A stretch of 64,000 bases of DNA from Bradyrhizobium stylosanthis (GCF_001641335.1 NZ_LVEM01000004.1:186001-250000), one strand, 5' to 3'. Positions 1 to 8,730 are shown, counted from the first letter of the stretch. The notes: generated by a model not told the origin, from the sequence alone. Numbers and translations: made by a program.

Positions 1-728
1 AGCTCCAGGAATTCTTCGGCCTCGAAGCGCGGCATCAGCACCAGCACGCCTCCGAGCTTGCCGGCGCGGATGCCGAAGGAGTTCGGCGCGGAATGATAGA
101 GCGGGCCCGGCAGGATTGCGCGGGCGCCGGGCTTGAGCCCGTAGATCATCGCGCGCATGCGCTCGCCGGCGGCCTGCTGATCCGGCGTCGGCGCATTGCG
201 GCGCACGCCCTTGGGATGGCCGGTGGTGCCTGACGTGTAGATCATGTTCATCGGCTGCGGCACGACCGGGCCGTCATAGGGCTGGAATTGCGCGAGCCAG
301 GATTCGAGATCGGTCGCGAAGTCCGGTGTCGCCAGATGGTCGGGGTCGATCTTGTAATTCGACAGGATCTCCGGCGGCGTCGGCACGCTGAGTACCGTGA
401 CGCCCGCGGGGATCGCATCGCGCAGGGCATGCAGCATATCGGCGTGTCCGATCAGGACGGACGTGCCGGTGTCGTTCAGGATGTAGTTGATCTCCTCCGG
501 CTTGAAGTGCCAGTTGATGGGCACGCCATAGGCCCCGAGGCGCATCGCAGCGTAGGCGGCCTCCAGGAAGGCGATGTCGTTGCGCATCAGCATACAGACG
601 CAATCGCCCTGGCGCACGCCGATCCTGGCGAGGCCGGACGCGATGCGGTCGGCACGATCGGCGACCTCGGCGTGGGAACGGCGGCGCTCGCCGGAGACGA
701 TGCCGAGGAAAGGGGACGTTTCGCTCAT
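1..728 (-). CDS. acyl-CoA synthetase (AMP-binding), 3' end outside window
   Basis: This gene runs off the left edge, so only the first 242 codons are visible. It belongs to the ANL superfamily, which activates a carboxylic acid to acyl-AMP and then to acyl-CoA. The adenylate-binding P-loop YTSGTTGHPKG lies at residues 164-174, and the N-terminal subdomain up to residue 160 is typical. The ATG at 728 is the first start in frame; the region before it is A/T-rich with only a weak purine-rich site. It is followed on the same strand logic by a crotonase gene upstream (896-1705), so it is probably part of the acyl-CoA catabolic cluster. Substrate cannot be told from this fragment. This is distinct from the second ligase at 2925-4505, which shares the fold but not close sequence. 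Confidence 0.9.
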   Translation of the reverse strand, partial: MSETSPFLGIVSGERRRSHAEVADRADRIASGLARIGVRQGDCVCMLMRNDIAFLEAAYAAMRLGAYGVPINWHFKPEEINYILNDTGTSVLIGHADMLHALRDAIPAGVTVLSVPTPPEILSNYKIDPDHLATPDFATDLESWLAQFQPYDGPVVPQPMNMIYTSGTTGHPKGVRRNAPTPDQQAAGERMRAMIYGLKPGARAILPGPLYHSAPNSFGIRAGKLGGVLVLMPRFEAEEFLE

Positions 729-769
729 TTTTGTTTTTCTTTGTTGTTCAGCGGCGGTGTTCGTTGGTC

Positions 770-887
770 GTCATCACCGGGCTTGTCCCGGTGATCCACG
801 TTCTTGCTCGTCGCTTGCATCAAGAACGTGGATGGCCGGGACATCTTGCGCCAAGACGCGTTTCGCGCTTTTGCCCGGCCATGACGG
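770..887. repeat. palindromic intergenic repeat, 'gtcatcaccgggc' family (C)
   Basis: The left arm reads gtcatcaccgggcttgtccc and the right arm ends in ttgcccggccatgacgg. An inner pair, ccacgttcttg and caagaacgtgg, can also fold. A second, better preserved copy is at 7038-7124. It lies between two genes on the minus strand and contains no gene. Confidence 0.8.
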
Positions 888-895
888 AGAGACAA

Positions 896-1705
896 TCAAT
901 CCGCATATTTCGCCGCGCGCTTCTCCAGATTGGAGCGCACGGCCTCGGTCTGGTTCGCACTGCCGATCAGCTTCTGCTGCTCGACGGACTCCGCGAGCAG
1001 CGCGGGGCCGGGATCGACCGAGAGGTTGTTCAGCAGGCGCTTGGCGGCGCGGATCGCATCGGGGCTCTTGCCCGCGATCTCGCGCGCGACTTCGAGCGCG
1101 GCCGCGCGCGGATCATCGCAGATGCGCGTCGCGAGGCCGTAAGCCATCGCCTCCTGCGCGGAGAAGATGCGGCCGGTATAGGTGAGATCGCGCAGGATGT
1201 CGTCGCGCACCAGCGAAGCCAGGATCGGCGTGCCCGCCATGTCAGGCACGAGGCCCCATTTGATCTCCATGATCGACATCCGCGCATCGGCGCTGAGGAA
1301 ACGCATGTCGGCGCCGAGCGAGAGCTGGAAGCCGCCGCCGAAGGCAACGCCATGCACGGCGGCGATCACCGGCACCGGAAGCTGACGCCATCCCCATACC
1401 GCTTGCTGTGGAAAGTTTGCCTGCCCATGCGTGCGCTTGGTGAGATCGCGATTTTCGCCACCCGGAATTCCGTTGCCGCCCTTCTCCTTCATGGCGGCAA
1501 AACGCCCCATGTCGAGACCGGCGCAGAAGGCGCGGCCCTCGCCGGAGAGCACGACGGCGCGCACGCCTTTTTCCTTCGAAAGCCGCTCGGTTGCCGCGAC
1601 AAGAGCCTCGAACATGGCCTGATCGAGCGCATTCATCTTGTCGGCGCGCACCAGGCGCACGTCGGCGACGCCTTCCGAGATCGAAATCGAGACGCGCTCT
1701 TCCAT
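896..1705 (-). CDS. enoyl-CoA hydratase/isomerase (crotonase) family
   Basis: A 269-residue crotonase-fold enzyme acting on enoyl-CoA thioesters. The oxyanion-hole segments are AFCAGLD (59-65) and HGVAFGGGFQ (118-127). The first of the two Glu residues used by classical hydratases is replaced by Gln127, while the second is kept as Glu147. That pattern fits an isomerase or other crotonase rather than a standard hydratase, but this is inference. The start at 1705 is preceded by a good AGGGGAG site; an upstream open frame on the same strand lies antisense to the SDR gene and has no support. It is divergent from the SDR at 1811, with a 105-base gap that probably holds both promoters. Confidence 0.9.
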   Translation of the reverse strand: MEERVSISISEGVADVRLVRADKMNALDQAMFEALVAATERLSKEKGVRAVVLSGEGRAFCAGLDMGRFAAMKEKGGNGIPGGENRDLTKRTHGQANFPQQAVWGWRQLPVPVIAAVHGVAFGGGFQLSLGADMRFLSADARMSIMEIKWGLVPDMAGTPILASLVRDDILRDLTYTGRIFSAQEAMAYGLATRICDDPRAAALEVAREIAGKSPDAIRAAKRLLNNLSVDPGPALLAESVEQQKLIGSANQTEAVRSNLEKRAAKYAD

Positions 1706-1810
1706 GGATGAATTCTCCCCTGTTCTTGTTCGGTGCCGCTTTACAGAAAGACGGCGGCCGGATTTAGTCAATCGACCAATTAACTGACAATCCGTACGGG
1801 AGAAACAGCC

Positions 1811-2683
1811 ATGTTCAAGGAAAATCTTCTGGCTGGGCGGCGCATTCTCGTGACCGGCGGCGGCACCGGGCTCGGCAAATCGATGGCGGCGCGCTTCCTC
1901 CAGCTCGGCGCCGAGGTGCATATCTGCGGCCGGCGCAAGATCGTGTGTGACGAGACCGCGACCGAGCTGATGGCGGAGTATGGCGGCCGCGTCACCAGCC
2001 ACGGCGTCGACATCCGCAACGCGCTCGCGGTCGAGGAGATGGTCGAGAACATCTTCCGCGAGGCGCCCCTCACCGATCTCATCAACAACGCCGCCGGCAA
2101 TTTCATCTCTCGCAGCGAGGAGCTGTCGCCGCGCGGCTTCGATGCCGTCGCCAACATCGTCATGCACGGCACGTTCTACGTGACGCAGGCGATCGGCAAA
2201 CGCTGGATCGCCCTAAAGCAGCCCGGCAACGTCGTCTCGATCACGGTGACCTGGGTGCGCAACGGCTCGCCCTATGTGGTGCCGTCGGCGATGAGCAAAT
2301 CGGCGATCCACGCCATGACGATGTCGCTCGCGACCGAATGGGGCCGCTACGGCATCCGCCTCAACACCATCGCGCCGGGCGAGATCCCGACCGAGGGCAT
2401 GAGCAAGCGCATCAAGCCCGGCGACGAAGCCGGCGCGCGCACGAAGGCGATGAACCCGATGGGCCGCGTCGGCACCATGGAGGAGCTGCAGAACCTCGCG
2501 GTGTTCCTGATCTCCGGCGGCTGCGACTGGATCAACGGCGAGACCATCGCCATGGACGGCGCACAGGCGCTCGCCATGGGCGGCAATTTCTACCAGCTCC
2601 GCGACTGGAGCGACGACGACTGGAAGACCGCGCGCGAGAGCATCATGGCGCAGAACGAGAAGGACCGCGCGAAGCGGGGGTGA
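1811..2683 (+). CDS. SDR oxidoreductase, 2,4-dienoyl-CoA reductase-like
   Basis: A 290-residue short-chain dehydrogenase. The cofactor motif TGGGTGLG is at 15-22 and NNAAG at 92-96. The region around 141-165 (SIT...VVPSAMSKSA) resembles 2,4-dienoyl-CoA reductases (DECR type), where Ser and Lys of the PSAxxK segment are catalytic; these are Ser159 and Lys163 here. At the position where DECR1 has its catalytic Tyr this protein has Trp148; Tyr155 is the nearest tyrosine. A role in beta-oxidation of unsaturated or substituted acyl-CoA is likely from family and context. It starts 105 bases from the divergent crotonase and has a GGGAGAAA site before the ATG. Confidence 0.85.
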   Translation: MFKENLLAGRRILVTGGGTGLGKSMAARFLQLGAEVHICGRRKIVCDETATELMAEYGGRVTSHGVDIRNALAVEEMVENIFREAPLTDLINNAAGNFISRSEELSPRGFDAVANIVMHGTFYVTQAIGKRWIALKQPGNVVSITVTWVRNGSPYVVPSAMSKSAIHAMTMSLATEWGRYGIRLNTIAPGEIPTEGMSKRIKPGDEAGARTKAMNPMGRVGTMEELQNLAVFLISGGCDWINGETIAMDGAQALAMGGNFYQLRDWSDDDWKTARESIMAQNEKDRAKRG

Positions 2684-2689
2684 TTATTG

Positions 2690-2830
2690 TCGTCCTGGCG
2701 AAAGCCAGGACCCATTACCACCGAGTTTGGTTTGGCGAAGATTGGTCATGACCAGTCTTCGCCAGATTGCGTTGAGTGGTTATGGGTCCCGGCCCCCGTG
2801 CGCAATTGCGCACTAGGCCGGGACGACGGC
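2690..2830. repeat. intergenic repeat, 'cgtcctggcgaaagccagg' family (D)
   Basis: The element begins cgtcctggcgaaagccagga and ends ctaggccgggacgacgg. Two internal direct copies of a gcgaaga...ttggtcatgac/gaccagtcttcgcc segment form a central palindrome. It fills most of the 241-base gap between the SDR and CoA-ligase genes. No gene or clear promoter is visible in the rest of the gap. Confidence 0.75.
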
Positions 2831-2924
2831 GTTGAGAGATCTGCGCGCCCCTCCCCCACCTTGTCTTCACCCCAAGATGCCGCCACACTCCCCCGCATAA
2901 AAAGCAAGACACCCCGGGAGAGAC

Positions 2925-4505
2925 ATGTCCACATCACCGAAACTGGCTGACCTCACCGACATGGTGCGCGAGCGCGCGACGAGCCGCGGCAGTGCCATCG
3001 CCTATGAGTTCGAGGGCCGCGCCACCAGCTTTGCCGAGTTCGACACTAGGACCAACAAGGTGGCGAACGCCTTGATCGCGATGGGCGTGAAGAAAGGCGA
3101 CCGCATCGCCTATCTCGGCAAGAACAGCGACCTCTATTTCGAACTGCTGATGGGCGCGATGAAGGCCGGTGTGGTGATGGCGCCGGTGAATTGGCGGCTC
3201 GCGGGGCCCGAGGTCGCCTTCATCGTCGCCGACTGCAAGGCGCCGGTGCTGTTCGCAGGGCCTGAGTTCATCACCCAGGTGCGCCAGATCAAGGACCAGC
3301 TTCCCGGCGTGCGCACGATCATCACCACGGAAGGCGGCGCGCCGGAATGGCAGGATTTTGCCGCGTGGCGCGACGCGCAGAGCGGCGAGGACCCGAGGGT
3401 GCCGATCGACACGAAGGACATCGCGATCCAGCTCTACACGTCGGGCACGACGGGCAAGCCGAAGGGCGCGATGCTGAGCCACGCGAATTTCCTCAACCTG
3501 GTGCAGACAGGCAATGCCGAGGACAAGCCGGAATGGAACCGGTGGTCCACGGACGACGTGTCGCTGGTCGCGATGCCGATCTTCCATATCGGCGGCTCCG
3601 GCTGGGGCGTGATGGGGCTCTATCACGGCGCCCGCGGCGTGATCGCGCGCGAATTCGATCCGACCAAGGTGCTGGACTTCTTCGAGCAATCCGGCATCAC
3701 CAAGCTGTTCATGGTGCCGGCCGCGATGCAGTTCGTGGTGCGGCAGCCGCGCGCGAAGACGGTCGATTTCTCCAGGCTGAAATACATGCTGTACGGCGCC
3801 TCGCCGATCCCGGCGGCGCTGCTGAAGGAGTGCATCGAAATCTTCAAATGCGGCTTCGTGCAGATGTACGGCATGACCGAGACGACGGGCACCATCGTCG
3901 CGCTGCCGCCGGAGGATCACGTCGAGGGTCTGGAGCGGATGCGCTCCGCCGGCAAGGCGCTGCCGGGCGTCGAGATCGCTATCCTCGACGCCGACGGCAG
4001 GCCGCTGCCGCCGCGCGAGGTCGGCGAGATCGCGACGCGCTCGGGCTCCAACATGGCCGGCTACTGGAATCTGCCTGAAGCGACCGCCTCGACGCTGCGC
4101 GGCGACGGCTGGCTGCGCACCGGTGATGCCGGCTACATGGACGAGGACGGCTACCTCTACATCCACGACCGCATCAAGGACATGATCATCTCCGGCGGCG
4201 AGAACATCTACCCCGCCGAGGTCGAGAGCGCGCTGTGCGATCACCCTGACGTCGCCGAGGCCGCCGTGATTGGCGTGCCCGACGACAAATGGGGCGAGGC
4301 GGTGAAGGCCGTGGTGGTGATGAAGCCAGGCAAGGAAGCAACCGCCACCGACATCATCAACTTCACCCGCGAACGCATCGCCGGCTACAAGACGCCGAAG
4401 AGCGTGGAGTTCCTGCCGGCCCTGCCGCGCAATCCGAGCGGCAAGATCTTGCGGCGGCAGTTGCGCGAGCCGTACTGGGCGGGGAAGGACCGAAGGGTGA
4501 ATTGA
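2925..4505 (+). CDS. long/medium-chain acyl-CoA synthetase
   Basis: A full-length 526-residue ANL-superfamily ligase that makes acyl-CoA from a carboxylate, ATP and CoA. The P-loop YTSGTTGKPKG is at 171-181, the YGMTE motif near 311, the hinge region near 'DRIKDMIISGGENIYP', and the catalytic Lys in PSGKILRR close to the C terminus. The ATG at 2925 has a GGGAGAG site eight bases upstream. It is the natural activating enzyme for the surrounding acyl-CoA genes and could fill the LvaE-type role if the 4-hydroxyacid pathway proposed here is real. Exact substrate is unknown. Confidence 0.93.
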   Translation: MSTSPKLADLTDMVRERATSRGSAIAYEFEGRATSFAEFDTRTNKVANALIAMGVKKGDRIAYLGKNSDLYFELLMGAMKAGVVMAPVNWRLAGPEVAFIVADCKAPVLFAGPEFITQVRQIKDQLPGVRTIITTEGGAPEWQDFAAWRDAQSGEDPRVPIDTKDIAIQLYTSGTTGKPKGAMLSHANFLNLVQTGNAEDKPEWNRWSTDDVSLVAMPIFHIGGSGWGVMGLYHGARGVIAREFDPTKVLDFFEQSGITKLFMVPAAMQFVVRQPRAKTVDFSRLKYMLYGASPIPAALLKECIEIFKCGFVQMYGMTETTGTIVALPPEDHVEGLERMRSAGKALPGVEIAILDADGRPLPPREVGEIATRSGSNMAGYWNLPEATASTLRGDGWLRTGDAGYMDEDGYLYIHDRIKDMIISGGENIYPAEVESALCDHPDVAEAAVIGVPDDKWGEAVKAVVVMKPGKEATATDIINFTRERIAGYKTPKSVEFLPALPRNPSGKILRRQLREPYWAGKDRRVN

Positions 4506-4535
4506 TTAATCCGAAATCCTGCCGTGGTGACATTT

Positions 4536-4633
4536 CTGGATTGCTTCGCTGCGCTCGCAATGACGGTGTGGGAGCGGAAAGCGCGCCTCCCTCCACCGTC
4601 ATTGCGAGGAGCCCTTGCGACGAAGCAATCCAG
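4536..4633. repeat. palindromic repeat, 'attgcttcgctgcgctcgcaatgacgg' family (A)
   Basis: The arms are ctggattgcttcg...gcaatgacgg and ccgtcattgcgag...cgaagcaatccag, an imperfect long inverted repeat. Related copies are at 7152-7270 and 44664-44745. It lies between convergent genes. Confidence 0.85.
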
Positions 4634-4652
4634 TGAATCGAGCGCGCAGTCC

Positions 4653-4737
4653 GTAGGATGGGTAGAGCGAAGCGAAACCCATCGTCTTCCTGCAATTGCG
4701 GGAGCATGATGGGTTTCGCTTCGCTCTACCCATCCAA
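4653..4737. repeat. palindromic repeat, 'gtaggatgggtagagcgaagcg' family (B)
   Basis: The left arm gtaggatgggtagagcgaag and the right arm cttcgctctacccatcc are near-perfect reverse complements around a roughly 40-base loop. A second copy is at 7282-7366. Together with the preceding element it fills the 250-base gap between the convergent ligase and dehydrogenase genes, where it may act as a bidirectional terminator. Confidence 0.85.
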
Positions 4738-4755
4738 CCCAGCCGGTGGGAGTCG

Positions 4756-6030
4756 CTAATGCTTCCCCGGCCCCATATAGCCGAACAGGAACCCCGCCAC
4801 CTTCCGCATCTGGATCTCCTCGCTGCCTTCCGTGATGCGGTAGCGGCGGTGGTGGCGGTAGATGTGCTCGAACGGCTTGTGGCGTGAATAGCCCATGCCG
4901 CCATGGACCTGCATGGCGCGGTCGGCGGATTCGCAGCAGAGGCGATTTGCCCAGTAGTTGCACATCGAGACGCGGTCGGAGAGCGTGCGCTCGATCTGTT
5001 CCTCGGTGAGCTGGTCCATCTCCCAGGCTGTCTTGCGGATCAACAGGCGCAACATCTCGGCTTGGGTGGCGAGCTCGACCAGAGGGAACTGGATCGCCTG
5101 GTTCTCGGCCAGCGCCCGGCCGAACGGCTTTCGCTCGCGCGCGTACTTCACGCTCTCGTTGATGCAGTAGACGGCGGCGCCCAACGAGCTTGCGGCCTGA
5201 CGGATGCGGTTCTGGTGGACGAAACATTGCGCCAGCGACAGACCGCGGCCGACCTCGCCGAACAGCGCGTCTTCAGGCACGAACACGTCGGTGAAGCTGA
5301 CGCGGGGATGGTCGGTCGGCATGTTGAAGGTCCACATGTATTCCTCGACCTTCACGCCGTGGCTCTTGGCGGGCACCAGGAAGCAGGTGATGCCGCGGGC
5401 ATCGCCGTCATTGCCTGACGTACGCGCGAACAGCGCGCAGTGTGTCGCGACATGCATGCCGGTCGTCCACATCTTCTCGCCGTTGATGATCCAGCCCTTG
5501 ACGTTGCCGCGGATCGCCGGCACCGCGCGCGTCTCCATGTGGGTCGCGTCCGAGCCGTGATGCGGTTCGGTCAGGCCGAAGGTGATGCGGTACTTGCCCT
5601 TGATCGAGCCGTCGATCATCGCTTTCTGGTCTTCGCGGCCGTAACGGTCGAGCATGGTGACGACAGGGAAATTGCCGACGACGGAGTGCTCGTTCTGCAG
5701 GTCATTGTGCAGGCCGAGGCCCTTCGCGGCAAAGTGCTCGCGGATCACGGCCATCCAGAGGTTGGAGCCGTCCTTGCCGCCATATTGCTTCGACACCGGA
5801 AAGCGCAGATGGCCGGCCGCGTCGGCGAGATCCTTGGCCTTGCGCAAAAGCTGCTCCCATTCGTGGCGCGGCAGGCCGCCATTCTCGAAATCGGTGCGCG
5901 CCCATTCGCGGCGATGGTCGAAGAAGCGGATGTTGTCGTCGGCTTGTTCGAGCGGCTTGATCTCGCGTTCGATGAAACGGTCGAGCTCTGCGAGATAGGC
6001 GACGAGATCGGCAGGCAATGAGAAATCCAC
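4756..6030 (-). CDS. acyl-CoA dehydrogenase family protein
   Basis: A 424-residue flavoprotein of the acyl-CoA dehydrogenase fold, which abstracts the alpha proton and oxidises acyl-CoA to enoyl-CoA, passing electrons to ETF. The FAD/substrate loop around 'GLTEPHHGSDATHMETRA' is present, as is the C-terminal RITEGSEEIQ segment with the catalytic-base Glu at about 401. The length is normal for the family plus a short N-terminal extension. The start at 6030 has a GGGAGAGAA site. It is divergent from the crotonase at 6244; the 213-base gap contains the presumed shared promoter region. It contrasts with the second dehydrogenase at 11273-12550, which has Asp at the base position. Confidence 0.92.
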   Translation of the reverse strand: MDFSLPADLVAYLAELDRFIEREIKPLEQADDNIRFFDHRREWARTDFENGGLPRHEWEQLLRKAKDLADAAGHLRFPVSKQYGGKDGSNLWMAVIREHFAAKGLGLHNDLQNEHSVVGNFPVVTMLDRYGREDQKAMIDGSIKGKYRITFGLTEPHHGSDATHMETRAVPAIRGNVKGWIINGEKMWTTGMHVATHCALFARTSGNDGDARGITCFLVPAKSHGVKVEEYMWTFNMPTDHPRVSFTDVFVPEDALFGEVGRGLSLAQCFVHQNRIRQAASSLGAAVYCINESVKYARERKPFGRALAENQAIQFPLVELATQAEMLRLLIRKTAWEMDQLTEEQIERTLSDRVSMCNYWANRLCCESADRAMQVHGGMGYSRHKPFEHIYRHHRRYRITEGSEEIQMRKVAGFLFGYMGPGKH

Positions 6031-6243
6031 AGGTTCTCTCCCGGATTGATTTTATCGTTTTGCGTTAAGGCGCTAGGCGCATTTTTGCTTCGCACGATTA
6101 AGGTGAGAAGAGCGCGGCCAAGTCAAGCAAGCCGAGACGTGCCGGCTATGCAAAGCGCACCAGCGCAATTCGATGGTGCTCTGACGCGGGCGCGCGGTAG
6201 TATGACGCCAATATTCCTTCACGAGAAAATGCGGGAGCGCGCG

Positions 6244-7023
6244 ATGGAGCTGAAATTTTCCAAGGTGGAACGCAAGGGGCCGATCACGATCGTCACGCTG
6301 TCGCGGCCCGAGGTCTACAACGCGCTGCACACGGATGCGCATTTCGAGCTGCAGAAGGTGTTCGACGATTTCTCCGCCGATCCCGAGCAGTGGATCGCGA
6401 TCGTCACCGGCAGCGGCGACAAGGCATTCTGCGCCGGCAATGATCTGAAGTGGCAGGCGGCGGGCGGCAAGCGCGGCTGGGACAAGGGCGGCTTTGCCGG
6501 CCTCACCTCGCGATTCGACTGCGACAAGCCGATCATCGCCGCGGTGAACGGCGTCGCGATGGGCGGCGGCTTCGAGATCGCGCTCGCCTGCGACCTGATC
6601 ATCGCCTCGGAGAACGCGACCTTCGCCCTGCCCGAGCCCCGCGTGGGCCTCGCCGCACTCGCTGGCGGCCTGCACCGGCTGCCGCGCCAGATCGGGCTGA
6701 AGCGCGCCATGGGCATGATCCTCACCGCACGCCATGTCAGCGCCAAGGAAGGTCTCGAGCTTGGCTTCGTCAACGAGGTGGTGCCGCAGGGCGAAGCGTT
6801 GACGGCCGCGCTGCGCTGGGCGGAGCTGATCACCAAGAACTCGCCCATGTCGATCCGCGCATCCAAGCAGGCCATCCAGCGCGGCCTCGGCGTGTCGCTG
6901 GAGCAGGCGATCGGGGAGCAGCGCGACTATCCGGCCGTGCAAGCGATGGCGGCCTCGCAGGATTACATCGAGGGGCCGAAGGCGTTCTCGGAGAAGCGGC
7001 CGCCGAAATGGGTGGGGAAGTAG
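6244..7023 (+). CDS. enoyl-CoA hydratase
   Basis: A 259-residue crotonase. The oxyanion-hole motifs are AFCAGND (61-67) and NGVAMGGGFE (102-111). Both catalytic Glu positions are occupied (Glu111 and Glu131 in ALPEPRVGL), so this one looks like a genuine hydratase, unlike the crotonases at 896 and 8727. The ATG at 6244 is preferred because homology starts there and GGGAG lies upstream; longer in-frame starts exist back to 6046 but translate low-complexity, Arg-rich sequence that overlaps the promoter gap. It probably hydrates the enoyl-CoA made by the adjacent dehydrogenase. Confidence 0.9.
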   Translation: MELKFSKVERKGPITIVTLSRPEVYNALHTDAHFELQKVFDDFSADPEQWIAIVTGSGDKAFCAGNDLKWQAAGGKRGWDKGGFAGLTSRFDCDKPIIAAVNGVAMGGGFEIALACDLIIASENATFALPEPRVGLAALAGGLHRLPRQIGLKRAMGMILTARHVSAKEGLELGFVNEVVPQGEALTAALRWAELITKNSPMSIRASKQAIQRGLGVSLEQAIGEQRDYPAVQAMAASQDYIEGPKAFSEKRPPKWVGK

Positions 7024-7037
7024 GCTTTCTCGGCACC

Positions 7038-7124
7038 CGTCATGGCCGGGCTCGTCCCGGCCATCCACGTCCTGACGCGCGATACGAAGAACGTGGATGC
7101 CCGGGACAAGCCCGGGCATGACGG
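7038..7124. repeat. palindromic repeat, 'cgtcatggccgggctcgtcccgg' family (C)
   Basis: The arms cgtcatggccgggctcgtcc and ggacaagcccgggcatgacg enclose a second pair (ccacgtcctga / aagaacgtggat). It is the first of three different repeats that fill 7024-7362, the longest gap (about 340 bases) in the window. I see no gene in that gap. Confidence 0.85.
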
Positions 7125-7151
7125 CGGAGCGTGAGACGTCGCTCCCTCAAT

Positions 7152-7270
7152 ACCGTCATTGCGAGCGAAGCGAAGCAATCCAGGCTGCCTATGCGGCGAC
7201 GGTCTGGATTGCTTCGTCGCCAGCGCAAAATTGCTTCGCAATTTTGTCGCGGGCTCCGCGCAATGACGGT
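7152..7270. repeat. palindromic repeat, 'accgtcattgcgagcgaagcg' family (A)
   Basis: The left arm is accgtcattgcgagcgaagc and the right arm gcgcaatgacggt. A nested hairpin, gcaaaattgcttcgcaattttg, sits near 7225-7245. It is the second of the three stacked repeats between convergent genes. Confidence 0.85.
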
Positions 7271-7281
7271 GGAGGGAGCGC

Positions 7282-7366
7282 GTAGGATGGGTAGAGCGCA
7301 GCGAAACCCATCAATGGCGTGGCGAGGCGTGAGACGATGGGTTTCGCTGCGCTCTACCCATCCTAC
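7282..7366. repeat. palindromic repeat, 'gtaggatgggtagagcgcagcg' family (B)
   Basis: The arms gtaggatgggtagagcgcag and ctgcgctctacccatcctac are perfect reverse complements over 20 bases. The right end overlaps the last codon region of the DUF6285 gene: the cta at 7363-7365 inside the repeat is its TAG stop on the minus strand. Confidence 0.9.
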
Positions 7367-7740
7367 GGATTGCGCCCCAGCTCCCGCTTGTACGAGGCGT
7401 AGTTCGGCTGATCGACGGCGAGCTTGTCCATCGTGGTCGCCCACAGGTGCTCCGCCAATCCCGGCGTCGCCAGGTCGACCTCGCCTTTTGCGATGCGCTC
7501 GGCGAGTGCGCGGTTGAGCTCGGTGACGGAGCCCTCGATGCCGAGCATTGCGCGGAGCCGTTCCACCTCCGCAGCATCACTCTGCTCCTCCTGCGTCAGC
7601 TGCCGCGTGACGAGATCGAGGATGTTGATGGCGACGCGCAGCTTGAAGGCCTGGTGGCCGGAGATCAGCGGTGCGATGTCGCCCCGGAGGAAGTCGGCGA
7701 CCGATTTGGTCAGCTCGATCGGCGTGGGTTCGTCCTGCAT
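7363..7740 (-). CDS. DUF6285 protein, LvaB-like partner of the kinase
   Basis: A 125-residue, mostly helical soluble protein matching DUF6285, a family usually found beside APH-fold phosphotransferases and acyl-CoA dehydrogenases. It begins three bases after the stop of the kinase gene (7744-8730), so the two are translated together. By context it corresponds to LvaB of the Pseudomonas levulinate pathway, a small protein needed by the 4-hydroxyacyl-CoA kinase LvaA; this equivalence is inference from size and gene order. No catalytic motif is visible. Its stop codon is supplied by the family B repeat. Confidence 0.8.
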   Translation of the reverse strand: MQDEPTPIELTKSVADFLRGDIAPLISGHQAFKLRVAINILDLVTRQLTQEEQSDAAEVERLRAMLGIEGSVTELNRALAERIAKGEVDLATPGLAEHLWATTMDKLAVDQPNYASYKRELGRNP

Positions 7741-7743
7741 GCG

Positions 7744-8730
7744 TCAGCTCCCGCGCGGCGCCAAGAGCCGCAACAGATCGATCTCGGTCTCGCTGGCGCG
7801 GCGGCCGATCATGGCGCGCTCCATGGAATGGTCAGGTCCCTCGCGGAACCGCTGCATCATGCCGCCGCACATGATGCCCCAGCGCAGCGTCCCCATCACT
7901 TCCCAGAATTTTACGCGCGCGGGATCCACCCTGCGGCCCGCGGCCTCATAGCCGGCGAACAGATCCTCGCGCGAGCCGAACCCGCCCACGGGCTTGTCGA
8001 TCTCGCCGAAGCGCCACGAGTTGACGCAGACCCAGCCGAGATCCTCCATGGGATCGCCGAGATGGGCGAGCTCCCAGTCGAGCACCGCGCGAACGCCGTC
8101 GGCGCCGATGATGAGATTGCCGTTGCGGAAATCGCCATGCACCAGCGTGGTCTCACCCGACGGGCCGGGATCGTGGTCGCGCAGCCAGCGCAGCGCCAGC
8201 TCGAACACGGGCTTGGGCCAGTTCAGGCTGCGATAGTCGCGCTCGAACTCGGCGATTTCCTGGGTCGCGCCGCGGCTGCGCAATTCCGGCAGCTTGTCCT
8301 GCGGCAGCCGGTGCAGCCCGGCCAGCACGCCGCCGATCTGGCGCGCGAGCAACGGCCGCGCCGCCGCATATTCGTCATCGCGAAGAATCTTGCGCGCGAT
8401 GGTCTCGCCCTCGACCCGCTGCATGATGAAGCCGGTGCCGAGATCTTCCTCCGGCACGAGCACATGCATCACGCGCGGCGACGGCACGCCGGCCTCGAAG
8501 GCGAGCTGCATCAGTTGCGCTTCGGCGGCGAGCCCCGCCGCGCGCGTTGGAGCTGCACCATAGCCCTTGGGCGAACGGCGCAGGATCGCGCCGATCGGCC
8601 CGTCGGGATGCACGATGTCGAAGCGCCAGGTCTCCTGACTGGCGCCGCCGGACAGTTTTGCCGCACCGGTGACGCCGGTCGCGCCCTTGCACCAGCGCCG
8701 GACGCTGCGCGAAAGCTCCGCCTCGATCAT
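7744..8730 (-). CDS. APH-fold phosphotransferase, ACAD10/11- or LvaA-like 4-hydroxyacyl-CoA kinase candidate
   Basis: A 328-residue aminoglycoside-phosphotransferase-fold kinase. The catalytic loop HGDFRNGN is at 198-205 (Asp200, Asn205) and the metal-binding Asp218 lies in VLDWELAHLGDP. This subgroup matches the kinase domain of mammalian ACAD10/ACAD11 and bacterial LvaA, which phosphorylate the hydroxyl of 4-hydroxyacyl-CoA; an antibiotic-resistance role is unlikely. The ATG at 8730 overlaps the TGA of the crotonase upstream (ATGA), which indicates translational coupling. A longer reading frame to 8868 lies inside that crotonase and is rejected. The operon order is crotonase, kinase, DUF6285. 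The exact substrate is not shown by the sequence. Confidence 0.85.
   Translation of the reverse strand: MIEAELSRSVRRWCKGATGVTGAAKLSGGASQETWRFDIVHPDGPIGAILRRSPKGYGAAPTRAAGLAAEAQLMQLAFEAGVPSPRVMHVLVPEEDLGTGFIMQRVEGETIARKILRDDEYAAARPLLARQIGGVLAGLHRLPQDKLPELRSRGATQEIAEFERDYRSLNWPKPVFELALRWLRDHDPGPSGETTLVHGDFRNGNLIIGADGVRAVLDWELAHLGDPMEDLGWVCVNSWRFGEIDKPVGGFGSREDLFAGYEAAGRRVDPARVKFWEVMGTLRWGIMCGGMMQRFREGPDHSMERAMIGRRASETEIDLLRLLAPRGS

Noticed and set aside
1706..2167. N-terminal extension of the crotonase gene at 896-1705
   Set aside because: It would run antisense through the SDR gene, and a strong ribosome site precedes the ATG at 1705.
2934..4244. 436-codon minus-strand frame opposite the CoA ligase
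   Set aside because: It is antisense to a complete ANL ligase with all motifs. The reverse protein is His/Asp/Arg-rich without homology.
7744..8730. Aminoglycoside resistance kinase
   Set aside because: The fold is shared, but the DUF6285 neighbour, the coupled crotonase and the DWELAHLGDP segment fit the ACAD10/11 (LvaA) subgroup.
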